Below, one piece after another: positions 10,311 to 19,519 of a stretch of DNA of 64,000 bases. Location: positions 609,286 through 673,285 of the forward strand of contig NZ_JACFRN010000001.1 in NCBI RefSeq assembly GCF_016100975.1. The letters run 5' to 3'. Both the position numbers and the translations under genes were made by a program. The first letter of the stretch is position 1, and each line of letters begins with the position of its first letter. The stretch comes from Lactobacillus sp. W8174. Its GTDB lineage: Bacteria > Bacillota > Bacilli > Lactobacillales > Lactobacillaceae. Below the pieces are notes generated by a model that was not told the DNA's origin, searched no databases, and saw only the letters and a program-made list of their open reading frames with translations.

Positions 10311-11177
10311 ATGAAATATTTCATAATTGTTGTGCTGATTTTGCTTTTATTATTTTCTATGTGCCGTGTTGTCCCGCAAAACAATGAAGGTTTAATAGAA
10401 ACATTGGGAAAATATTCCAGAACAGTAAAAGCTGGTTTAGTAATAATCATCCCCGTAATACAGAGGTTACGCAAAGTTTCCCTAGCAATGTTTCCGGCAG
10501 AAATTTCGAAGTATTCAATTATCACCAAAGACAACGCAGAAATTACTACCAGCTTAACCTTAAATTACTTGGTAACTGATTCCTATAAGTATTTTTACAA
10601 TAATACCGACTCGGTAAAGTCAATGGTGGAACTAATCCGTGGTCATTTAAGAGATATTATTGGACGGATGGATCTAAATGATGCTCTAGGCTCAACAAGT
10701 AGCATTAATAGTCAGCTGTCCGATGCTATTGGTGATTTAACGGACATTTATGGCATTCGTGTAGTCAGGGTCAACATTGATGAGCTTTTGCCCAGCACTG
10801 AAATTCAAAAAGCTATGGACAAGCAGTTAACTGCCGATCGTGAAAAAATAGCAGCTATTGAAAAAGCTGAAGGTGAAGCTAAAAATATTGAACTGACTAC
10901 AAAAGCCAAAAACGATGCTTTAATTGCAACCGCTAAAGCTAAGGCGGAAGCTGTTAAAACAGAAGCAGATGCTGAAGCATATCGGATAGATCAGTTGCAA
11001 GCCAGCCTGGCTAAAGCAAGTGACGGCTATTTTAAAAATCAGAGTTTGGACAGTTTTAATAATTTAGCTAAAGGACCTAACAACTTAATCGTAGTTAATA
11101 AAGACGACCTTACCAGCCTGGGAACCATTCCAGCAATGGCAAAGGTCTGGCATGAGGCAACAAAAGATAGCGAATAA
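10311..11177 (+). CDS. SPFH/Band 7 (stomatin/prohibitin-type) membrane protein
   Basis: 288-residue protein with one N-terminal membrane helix (about residues 2-18) ending in CRVVPQNNEGLIETLGKY, the classic start of the stomatin-type Band 7 domain. The domain runs to about residue 180, and an alanine/glutamate/lysine-rich coiled coil (KAEGEAKNIELTTKAKND and following) reaches about 235. Such proteins form membrane-associated oligomers and organise membrane microdomains. The start is ATG at 10311, after GGAGG at 10301-10305; the upstream in-frame TTG would place the ribosome binding site inside the gene. It lies 35 nt after the LtaS-like gene on the same strand and is probably cotranscribed with it. 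Confidence 0.9.
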   Translation: MKYFIIVVLILLLLFSMCRVVPQNNEGLIETLGKYSRTVKAGLVIIIPVIQRLRKVSLAMFPAEISKYSIITKDNAEITTSLTLNYLVTDSYKYFYNNTDSVKSMVELIRGHLRDIIGRMDLNDALGSTSSINSQLSDAIGDLTDIYGIRVVRVNIDELLPSTEIQKAMDKQLTADREKIAAIEKAEGEAKNIELTTKAKNDALIATAKAKAEAVKTEADAEAYRIDQLQASLAKASDGYFKNQSLDSFNNLAKGPNNLIVVNKDDLTSLGTIPAMAKVWHEATKDSE

Positions 11178-11189
11178 ATTCTAAGCAGC

Positions 11190-11224
11190 AAAAAATCATT
11201 TCCAAACTCGGAAATGATTTTTTA
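11190..11224. terminator. Bidirectional terminator between the SPFH and kinase genes
   Basis: AAAAATCATTTCC and GGAAATGATTTTT form a stem around AAACTC, with T-runs in both directions. It serves the plus-strand SPFH gene and overlaps the stop codon of the convergent minus-strand histidine kinase gene. Confidence 0.85.
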
Positions 11225-12673
11225 GTTTTCGAGATATTGTTCATATCCACGATCAAATAAAATAATTGTAAATTCAGCTCCATGATTTATTTCTGACTGC
11301 ACAGTTATTTTGCCACCATGTTGTTTGATCAAAGAAGAAACTATCGACAGTCCTAAGCCATATTCTCCTCTTCCTGAGCGGCTACGAGACGGATCGGCTT
11401 TAAAATATCTTTCAAAAACATATTTAATTTGTTGTTGATTCATCCCAATCCCATTATCTTCAACAATAATAGTTGTTGCATGAGCCACCCGATAGCCGCT
11501 TATTTGAATTTCGCCATCAGAAGTGAACTGAATTGCGTTCTGGACCAAATTGACCATTATTTGAGTAAAGCGATCTTTATCAGCATAAATTGGTAAATCT
11601 CTTGGTGCATTGATAGTAATAGTATCATTGACCTTAGCAGCATTTTGTTTAAGCTGCATTGTCACATCATCTAGCGTTTTTCTAGCATTAAAGGTGGTCT
11701 TAACTAAGTTTATTTGATTATTACGAATTTTTTCATAATCCAAATTTTCATTAACTAATCTGATCAGACGCTTAGTTTCCCTATTCATCAGGTCAATGGA
11801 TTTAGGCTTTGCTTTATCAGGAATAGCATCATATTGCAAGCCCTCTAAAATACCATTAATGGTAGTCAGAGGCGTACGCATTTCATGAGCTGCATCAGCC
11901 ATAAATTGATCACGCCTTTTTTCCTGCTCCTTAACCTCTTGGTTTGATTTCTTTAAAGCGCGAACCATCTGGTTGAAGTTATCAGCAAGCTGGGTTATCT
12001 CATCATTGCCACTGTAATTTGTTTGGACGTCAAAATCTCCAGCAGCAACTTTCTTAGTAGCTCGTGACAGCTTTTTTATTCTGTCAGTTGCATAAAAAGA
12101 AAGAATAAAGCTAAGCATCAAGCCCACAATTATTGCCGAAACAAGAGCACTAAATAAATTTTGCTTGGCTATAGTCACTGGCTTTTCAACCTTGGCAACT
12201 CGGACACCTAACCAAATCGCCCCGATAAATTTACCTTTGTCTTTCCATGGTAAAAGAACGCCGGTACAAGCATCTTTTTTATGCCCTAAGCTGGAAAGAG
12301 CCTCATTATTATTTTTGATATGAAGCTTCTTTCCCTGTTTTAATTGCATAACGCGCTTTGAAGTTAGGCGTATGTCTTCATTTTTCTCAGGATAGATTTG
12401 AGTACCATGCTTGTCAAAAACACTAAGATAAACCCTATCGCTATGAAGAACGAATTCCAATTTATGCAAAAATTTGGGGTTTAACATGGCTGAGCCATTT
12501 TTTTCATCGCTTGCGGCTAAAGTACCTAAAGCTGAGGCAAAATCCTCCATTCTCTGATAATTATATTCATATGATTGTTTAGTTGCATTATTTATTTCAG
12601 AAAAACCGATTATTGATACCGTAGTAAGAATGATTAGTAAAAAACTAAGCATATGCTGATAAATTAACTTCAT
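11222..12673 (-). CDS. Sensor histidine kinase (HAMP-HisKA-HATPase)
   Basis: 483 residues. Membrane helix 1 is at about 8-24, an extracellular sensor region at about 25-172, helix 2 at 173-194, HAMP at about 195-245, then HisKA with phospho-acceptor His263 in AAHEMRTPL. The HATPase domain shows the N-box (NLVQNAIQF), DNGIGM and GLGLSIV motifs. It should autophosphorylate and pass phosphate to the OmpR-type regulator encoded 8 nt upstream. The sensor part resembles a Cache/PAS-like extracellular fold only by layout. The ligand is unknown. Third gene of a three-gene operon. Confidence 0.93.
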   Translation of the reverse strand: MKLIYQHMLSFLLIILTTVSIIGFSEINNATKQSYEYNYQRMEDFASALGTLAASDEKNGSAMLNPKFLHKLEFVLHSDRVYLSVFDKHGTQIYPEKNEDIRLTSKRVMQLKQGKKLHIKNNNEALSSLGHKKDACTGVLLPWKDKGKFIGAIWLGVRVAKVEKPVTIAKQNLFSALVSAIIVGLMLSFILSFYATDRIKKLSRATKKVAAGDFDVQTNYSGNDEITQLADNFNQMVRALKKSNQEVKEQEKRRDQFMADAAHEMRTPLTTINGILEGLQYDAIPDKAKPKSIDLMNRETKRLIRLVNENLDYEKIRNNQINLVKTTFNARKTLDDVTMQLKQNAAKVNDTITINAPRDLPIYADKDRFTQIMVNLVQNAIQFTSDGEIQISGYRVAHATTIIVEDNGIGMNQQQIKYVFERYFKADPSRSRSGRGEYGLGLSIVSSLIKQHGGKITVQSEINHGAEFTIILFDRGYEQYLEN

Positions 12674-12681
12674 GTTAAAAC

Positions 12682-13401
12682 CTACGAATCATCAAATTTA
12701 TAGCCAACGCCCCAAACGGTTTGGATGACATTTGCACCTACTTTTTCCAATTTTTGGCGCAGTTTTTTAATATGTGCATCCACGGTGCGATCTTCACCAT
12801 AATAATCATAACCCCAGACAGACTCTAATAATTGTTCACGAGAAAATACTTGTTTGGGCTTCTGTGCCATAGTATAGAGTAAATCAAACTCTTTAGGTGT
12901 AATATTTTCAACATATTGACCATCATAAAGCACCTCACGCCGACTTTTAGAAATTTTGATGTGATCAGTTTCAACATCAAATTTTTCAGTATTTTTTACC
13001 GCTTTCGTTTGTTCCTGCTTATCATCAATTCTAATCCTACGTTGTAAAGCCTTAATGCGGGCTATTAAAGCTAATGGACTAAATGGTTTAGACACATAGT
13101 CATCAGCACCAGCATTAAATCCTTGAATCTGCTCTTCCTCACTACTTCTAGCAGTCAACATGATAATTGGTATGGTAGGTGAAATTGCACAAACTTCTTT
13201 AGCAACTTCTATGCCATCTTTTTTTGGCAAGTTAAGATCTAATGTTATTAAATCATACTGATCTGGATTTTTAGCAAACATTTTAACGGCTTGTTCTCCA
13301 TCAGTTGCAATATCCGTGGTCCATCCTTCTTTTTCAAAGAACATCTCCATCATTTCTGCAACTGACTGATCATCCTCGACCATTAAAATTTTCAGTTTCA
13401 T
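12682..13401 (-). CDS. OmpR/PhoB-family response regulator
   Basis: 239 residues: receiver domain (1-120) with the acidic pair at Glu9/Asp10, phospho-acceptor Asp55 in LITLDLNLPK, switch Thr in MLTARS and Lys in VSKPFSP, then a winged-helix DNA-binding domain (about 140-236) with the typical TPKEFDLLY and VWGYDYYGEDRTVDAHIKKL motifs. It overlaps the upstream membrane-protein gene by ATGA (13398-13401), so the two are translationally coupled, and it precedes its kinase. Target genes cannot be inferred from the window. Confidence 0.95.
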   Translation of the reverse strand: MKLKILMVEDDQSVAEMMEMFFEKEGWTTDIATDGEQAVKMFAKNPDQYDLITLDLNLPKKDGIEVAKEVCAISPTIPIIMLTARSSEEEQIQGFNAGADDYVSKPFSPLALIARIKALQRRIRIDDKQEQTKAVKNTEKFDVETDHIKISKSRREVLYDGQYVENITPKEFDLLYTMAQKPKQVFSREQLLESVWGYDYYGEDRTVDAHIKKLRQKLEKVGANVIQTVWGVGYKFDDS

Positions 13402-13793
13402 TTCCGGTCCCTAAATCCTTTTGTTCTCTCCTTTTTTACTTTGTCAGGGTCTATGTAATCTGCTGGCAGTTCATGACGCTTTTGCAAAAAGCTTTTTAAA
13501 CTTTTCTCTGTAGCCATGATTGGAAAGATAATGAAAAGATAAAATGTCAGCAGCCAAAGTAAAAAATATCGATCCCATTTAAGTAAATGGATTCCAATCC
13601 CCAATACTAATTGGATTAAACCAAATATAATAAAATAGTAACTTGCTTTGTGTTGAGCAAATTTGAAACTAGCTTTATTAACTTGGGCCAAGTAGGAATA
13701 ATAACTATAAAATGGACGTGGTCTTTTTGGAGGCGATATCAGCCATAACAGTCCAACTACCATAATAATCGAACCGCACGCAATATAAATCAT
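13398..13793 (-). CDS. Small membrane protein of unknown function, first gene of the two-component operon
   Basis: 131 residues with an N-terminal hydrophobic segment (2-19), two further hydrophobic segments at about 52-72 and 78-95, and a strongly charged C-terminal tail (PADYIDPDKVKKERTKGFRDRK region). I do not recognise a family. Its stop overlaps the response regulator start by four bases, which ties it to the signalling pair. It could be a sensor partner or an envelope protein that the system monitors, but that is inference from position only. Confidence 0.75.
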   Translation of the reverse strand: MIYIACGSIIMVVGLLWLISPPKRPRPFYSYYSYLAQVNKASFKFAQHKASYYFIIFGLIQLVLGIGIHLLKWDRYFLLWLLTFYLFIIFPIMATEKSLKSFLQKRHELPADYIDPDKVKKERTKGFRDRK

Positions 13794-13818
13794 TCTCTTT
13801 TCCTTTCCACCTTAAGAA

Positions 13819-14787
13819 TTAATCCTGATTACCAGGAGTAGAAATAACCATTTTCATATTACCTGAAAATTTAAATTCCTTAATATTATTCGGAATTATC
13901 ATATTTGTGCCAATAGATAAATTAAAAGTCTTGTTTTCACACTCAATTGTACCTGAACCATTAATAATTGTTACTAATAAGAAAGGATGCCCATTTAAGC
14001 CAGTATTCCACTGTCCATTTAAATCTATTTGCCACAGATAAAAATGAGGAGACAATGGTGGCTCCACCAAGGTTTTAATGATGGCATCTTGATTTCTTCT
14101 AGATGTTATTTTAAGTTTAGGATCCACATGAGGTACTTGAGTGACGTCAATTGACTTCTGCGTGTGCAGCTCCCTTTTTTTACCAGTCTTTTGATCTACA
14201 CGATCATAATCATATAAACGGTAGGTAACATCACTTGACTGCTGCGTTTCAATGACTAAAATCCCTTTAGTCAAAGCATGTATCGTTCCCGAAGGGACAT
14301 AGAAAAAGTCTCCGGCTTTGACAGGAACCTTGCGCAACAATTTTTCCCACTCGCCCTTGTGAATCATATCCGCAAGTTCAGAACGTGTTTTAGCAGTATG
14401 ACCATATATTAGATATGAGCCTGGATCTGCCTGTAAAACATACCAGCTTTCTGTTTTTCCACTGTCATTTTCTACTTTGCGGGCATAATCATCGTTGGGA
14501 TGAACCTGTACAGATAGATTATCATTGGCATCCAGAAATTTTACGAGAAGTGGAAACTCCTTACTCTTGGGGTTACCAAACAGTTCCGGATTTTCATAAT
14601 ACACTGTACGTAAACTCTGTCCTTTAAAGTCACCATTTGTAATAGTTGAAGCATCATCCTTATAACCGGAAATAACCCAAGCTTCACCTACTTTACCATC
14701 TGGTATATCGTAATTAAAAATGGTTTTTAATTTGCGTCCACCCCAAATTTTGGGTCTAAAATATGGGGTAAGAAAAAATGGTTCCAT
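13819..14787 (-). CDS. manA: Mannose-6-phosphate isomerase, class I
   Basis: Zinc-dependent cupin enzyme interconverting mannose-6-phosphate and fructose-6-phosphate, 322 residues as usual for the short Firmicute class. Visible motifs are FRPKIWGGRKL at the N-terminus, the zinc site LSVQVHPNDDYA near residue 95 with KTESWYVL following, and the YVPSGTIHAL cupin strand near 170. The start is ATG at 14787, 8 nt after GAGG; the in-frame GTG at 14796 overlaps that site. Single gene. It lets PTS-imported mannose enter glycolysis and supplies mannose-6-phosphate for glycans. Confidence 0.95.
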   Translation of the reverse strand: MEPFFLTPYFRPKIWGGRKLKTIFNYDIPDGKVGEAWVISGYKDDASTITNGDFKGQSLRTVYYENPELFGNPKSKEFPLLVKFLDANDNLSVQVHPNDDYARKVENDSGKTESWYVLQADPGSYLIYGHTAKTRSELADMIHKGEWEKLLRKVPVKAGDFFYVPSGTIHALTKGILVIETQQSSDVTYRLYDYDRVDQKTGKKRELHTQKSIDVTQVPHVDPKLKITSRRNQDAIIKTLVEPPLSPHFYLWQIDLNGQWNTGLNGHPFLLVTIINGSGTIECENKTFNLSIGTNMIIPNNIKEFKFSGNMKMVISTPGNQD

Positions 14788-14950
14788 TATGATCACCTCA
14801 CTATTAGTTTAAGCTTTTAAACTATAAATTTAAAACTATTTTTTCAAATATGAAAACAATTGTTATTATTTTAAGAGTTAATATCCTTATAAAATACTTA
14901 TAATAAATAATCTCGTTTATTTTAATATATTGCTTTAAAAAGGCCAAAGA

Positions 14951-14984
14951 AAAAGCCTGTCAGATTGATTTGACAGGCTTTTTA
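14951..14984 (-). terminator. Terminator of the glpK-glpO operon
   Basis: AAAAGCCTGTCA and TGACAGGCTTTTT form a stem with an 8 nt loop. The minus strand continues with TTTTTCTTT, and the site is about 40 nt after the glpO stop. Confidence 0.88.
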
Positions 14985-15022
14985 AATGGGGAATAATTTA
15001 CTACTATTTTTAATGTTTTCTG

Positions 15023-16768
15023 CTACTTTCTCTTACTCTTTAATCCCTCCAGTCTTGATTCTGCAATCTCATGTTCCAACTCGTTTTCATATTTTTCTCT
15101 TTGAGCTTTATCCCAGCCATAATAATCAGACATGTGTTTAATCACGCCATTCTTTATTTGGTCTAATGTATCACTCTTGAATAAAATATGATAAGTACGT
15201 CTTAATAGATAGTCAACTGGTGTTAATGTCATTTCCTCTGCCAGCGAGTAATCAAGAGCTGCAGTTTCACCAATACTCAATCCTTCTTCTGGTTTGATTG
15301 TTTGGGCATAATCGTAAATTTGCTCCGCCTGAGAGCCAAATAAGTTTGCAATCTCTTTTGCATCGTCAGCTGCAAGGCCGGCAGCCACACCATCTTTAGC
15401 AATGCGAGCAAGTTCTGCTTCTGCATTGTCAGAATCAAAATCGCCACCAGCAACTTTAATTTCAGCTGAATCTTGCAACGTAAAGTTTTTAGAAAACTCA
15501 TCATGAAACTTTTGCTGGATTTTCTTCATTGCACCATTGGCCATGATGCGGTAATCTGTCAGCTTACCGCCGGCTAAGGTGATCAATCCATCTTCTGCTT
15601 CGGTTAACGAACTACCACGTGATACTGCAGATGGTGCTGAAGTACTATCAGAAACGCTGGCACCTGTTGCCGCATCTGCAGCCTCGTTACCCTCAACTTC
15701 AACTTCAATCAGGGGCCGTACGCCAGCCCAGCTGGCTTCAATATCGTTAATTGTTAAATGAGCCGCAGGATACTTTTTATTAATGATATTTAACAAGTAA
15801 TCTACATCGCTTTGTTCAACTGTTGGATGAGCATAATCACCAGAAAAGTCAGTATCTGTAGTACCAAAGTAAGTTTTGCCTTCTCTAGGAATGGTAAAAA
15901 TCATTCGGCCATCAGCCGTACCAGAACCAAAATATGTTGGCTGTGGCACGGTCAAACGGGATTGGTCAACTACCAGGTGGACACCTTTTGTAGGACGCAA
16001 ACGTGGTTTCTTGTAAACTTCTTTATCTTCTTGTCTTACCAAGTCTGACCAAGGTCCTGAAGTGTTAATAACAACATCAGCATGAATATCAAATTCTTCA
16101 CCAGTTAAATTGTCGTGAACCCGCACACCATTAACTTGTTTTTGATCATTATGCAAAATTGCTACACATTTTAAGCGACTAACAGCCAGACAACCTAATT
16201 CATGCGCTTTTTTAACATTTTCTACTACTAAGCGGGAATCGTTATTTTGGTAATCCAAGTAAACACCTGCACCTTGCAGGTTAGCACTATTTAATTGTGG
16301 TTCTCGTTTTAATGTTTCTTCCTTATCCATCATGTAGTTGGCATATTTAATTAAAGGTGAGTCTCCTTCAATACCTGCTAAATGATCATAAAGATCCATT
16401 GCCACTTTTACCGAGAACATAGTAAATGTTGTCCCCGGTTCGTCATAAATTGGCAAAATCATAGGATCAGGTTGGGTCATATGCGGAGCAATATGCTGGA
16501 TAACAGCACGCTCCTTGACTGTATCAGAAACGACTTGGACATCAAAAGTCTTCAGGTAGCGAATACCACCGTGTACAAGTCTGGTAGACCTTGATGATGT
16601 GCCTCCACCAAAGTCTTGCATATCAATCAAGCCTGTCTTCATTTTAGCCGCACTGGCCTGAAGAGCCACACCTGCTCCGGTAATGCCGCCACCGATAACC
16701 AGCAAATCTAATTTTTCATTTTTTAAACGTTCAATTTCTTCTTTTCTGGTTTCAATTGAAAACGCCAT
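15023..16768 (-). CDS. glpO: Alpha-glycerophosphate oxidase (FAD)
   Basis: Oxidises glycerol-3-phosphate to dihydroxyacetone phosphate with O2, giving H2O2; lactic acid bacteria use this oxidase form. 581 residues. The FAD-binding VIGGGITGAGVAL motif is at about 20-32, followed by GGGTSSRSTRLVHGGIRYL, and the substrate-domain RPLIEVE motif lies near 350. Directly after that is a low-complexity Ala/Ser/Thr-rich insert of about 35 residues, the position where oxidases differ from GlpD dehydrogenases. A C-terminal helical domain follows. It lies 31 nt downstream of glpK in the same operon. GlpO versus GlpD is decided here by the insert and by organism context. Confidence 0.92.
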   Translation of the reverse strand: MAFSIETRKEEIERLKNEKLDLLVIGGGITGAGVALQASAAKMKTGLIDMQDFGGGTSSRSTRLVHGGIRYLKTFDVQVVSDTVKERAVIQHIAPHMTQPDPMILPIYDEPGTTFTMFSVKVAMDLYDHLAGIEGDSPLIKYANYMMDKEETLKREPQLNSANLQGAGVYLDYQNNDSRLVVENVKKAHELGCLAVSRLKCVAILHNDQKQVNGVRVHDNLTGEEFDIHADVVINTSGPWSDLVRQEDKEVYKKPRLRPTKGVHLVVDQSRLTVPQPTYFGSGTADGRMIFTIPREGKTYFGTTDTDFSGDYAHPTVEQSDVDYLLNIINKKYPAAHLTINDIEASWAGVRPLIEVEVEGNEAADAATGASVSDSTSAPSAVSRGSSLTEAEDGLITLAGGKLTDYRIMANGAMKKIQQKFHDEFSKNFTLQDSAEIKVAGGDFDSDNAEAELARIAKDGVAAGLAADDAKEIANLFGSQAEQIYDYAQTIKPEEGLSIGETAALDYSLAEEMTLTPVDYLLRRTYHILFKSDTLDQIKNGVIKHMSDYYGWDKAQREKYENELEHEIAESRLEGLKSKRK

Positions 16769-16799
16769 GATTTAGCCTCTTTCTTTTTAATAAAAATTT

Positions 16800-18332
<1,533 letters not shown>

Positions 18333-18358
18333 TTAGTCTTAAAACTAATTTAGTAAAG

Positions 18359-18372
18359 GTAACTGTCGTTAC
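18359..18372. promoter_or_regulatory. Inverted repeat GTAAC-N4-GTTAC upstream of glpK
   Basis: A perfect 5 bp inverted repeat 42 nt upstream of the glpK start. It overlaps a possible minus-strand promoter (TTGAAT, 17 nt, TTTACT). It is a candidate operator for the divergent LysR regulator or another factor. Confidence 0.4.
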
Positions 18373-18397
18373 AAATTCAATTTTACCCTCGCTTTTT

Positions 18398-18411
18398 GGG
18401 AAGCGCTAACA
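18398..18411. promoter_or_regulatory. cre-like catabolite repression site upstream of glpK
   Basis: GGGAAGCGCTAACA matches the CcpA consensus TGNAANCGNTNNCA at every fixed position but the first. It lies 80-94 nt upstream of glpK, where carbon catabolite repression of glycerol genes is expected. Confidence 0.6.
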
Positions 18412-18421
18412 TATAATGATG

Positions 18422-18443
18422 ATAACTTATTAGTTAAAGTTAT
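18422..18443. promoter_or_regulatory. Inverted repeat ATAACTT-N8-AAGTTAT before the LysR gene
   Basis: A perfect 7 bp inverted repeat spanning 22 bp just ahead of the LysR ribosome binding site. Size and spacing fit a LysR-type autoregulatory site that could also act on the divergent glpK promoter. Confidence 0.45.
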
Positions 18444-18460
18444 AAGCAAAAGGACATAAT

Positions 18461-19342
18461 GTGATGAAATACAGTTTATTAACATATAAGTACTTTATTG
18501 ACGTCGTTGAAACTCAAGGTTTTACCCCCGCCGCTAAGAGAAATTTTGTCTCCCAAACAGCAATTAGCAATGCAATTAAAAATTTAGAAAAAGACCTGGG
18601 CGTTCAACTGATTGATCGGTCAACTTCTCATTTCAAAGTCACTTTGGCCGGAATTAATTTGTACCATTGTGCAGTGCCAGTGTTAAATAAATACTATGAA
18701 TTTAGCGAAAAAATCAGTCAATTGAATAATTCTTTTCAAACGTTAAGAATACATTACTTACACGCTTTTGATTATTGGGCTGTTGAACTAGCACATTCTC
18801 TTGCAAAAAATAATCCTGATTTACAATTACAACTCGATACTGAAAATTTTGCCGCTAGCATCCCTAAACTTGATGCAGGCGATTATGACGTATTGATTGG
18901 ATTTTCCACTGCCGTCAGTAAAATTAAAAATATCCATGTTAGAAAAGTTGGAACTGCCAATTTTGGCATTTTATTGAATAAGAATTCTTTTGATTCTAAC
19001 GAAAAGTTTAAAAAAGACCTACTAAAAAAGCAGCCCCTTTTTTTACAAAAATGGACTGCTACTGATAATAACGACGTACAAACAAAAATTAAAAATATTC
19101 TGGAAAAAATGAATATCAGTTATGACCAAATAATTTACTTAGACAGTTTCGATGCCGCTCTAGCCAACGTTGTGTTAGATCACGGTATGGCAATTTATCC
19201 GGAGGAATTGCCCTTGCCAAAAATATATGATAGTTATGTTACTTTTTTACCAAACTTGCCTAAACTAAAATACGATGTTGTTGCGATATATAAAAATCCA
19301 GCTATTTTTAATATATTAGACCGCTCTTTATCAGTAGATTAA
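18461..19342 (+). CDS. LysR-family transcriptional regulator
   Basis: 293 residues. An N-terminal winged helix-turn-helix (about 5-64) contains AAKRNFVSQTAISNAIKNLEKDLGVQL, the LysR signature. The rest (about 90-290) is the periplasmic-binding-protein-like effector domain. The start may be GTG at 18461 or ATG at 18464, both served by AAAGGA. It is divergent from glpK with 143 nt between them, holding two inverted repeats and a cre-like site, so glycerol use is a plausible target. The effector is unknown. Confidence 0.92.
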   Translation: MMKYSLLTYKYFIDVVETQGFTPAAKRNFVSQTAISNAIKNLEKDLGVQLIDRSTSHFKVTLAGINLYHCAVPVLNKYYEFSEKISQLNNSFQTLRIHYLHAFDYWAVELAHSLAKNNPDLQLQLDTENFAASIPKLDAGDYDVLIGFSTAVSKIKNIHVRKVGTANFGILLNKNSFDSNEKFKKDLLKKQPLFLQKWTATDNNDVQTKIKNILEKMNISYDQIIYLDSFDAALANVVLDHGMAIYPEELPLPKIYDSYVTFLPNLPKLKYDVVAIYKNPAIFNILDRSLSVD

Positions 19343-19477
19343 GTAATTTATTTTATATCATATATCATATAGTTATTATTCTTATTAACGAAGTTAGAAA
19401 TAATACTTTTTATTGCAGAATTATTTTCGTTCTTGTTAAAATACCTGAGATAGAGATAAAGTTTTATAAAAAACAAA

Positions 19478-19507
19478 AGCAACTTGCTGATATTTTTGCA
19501 GGTTGCT
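19478..19507 (-). terminator. Terminator of the rpiR-GH1-bglP operon
   Basis: AGCAACTTGC and GCAGGTTGCT form a 10 bp stem with one G-U pair. On the minus strand it is followed by TTTTGTTTTTT, 13 nt past the bglP stop. Confidence 0.85.
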
Positions 19508-19519
19508 AGTTTTATAACT

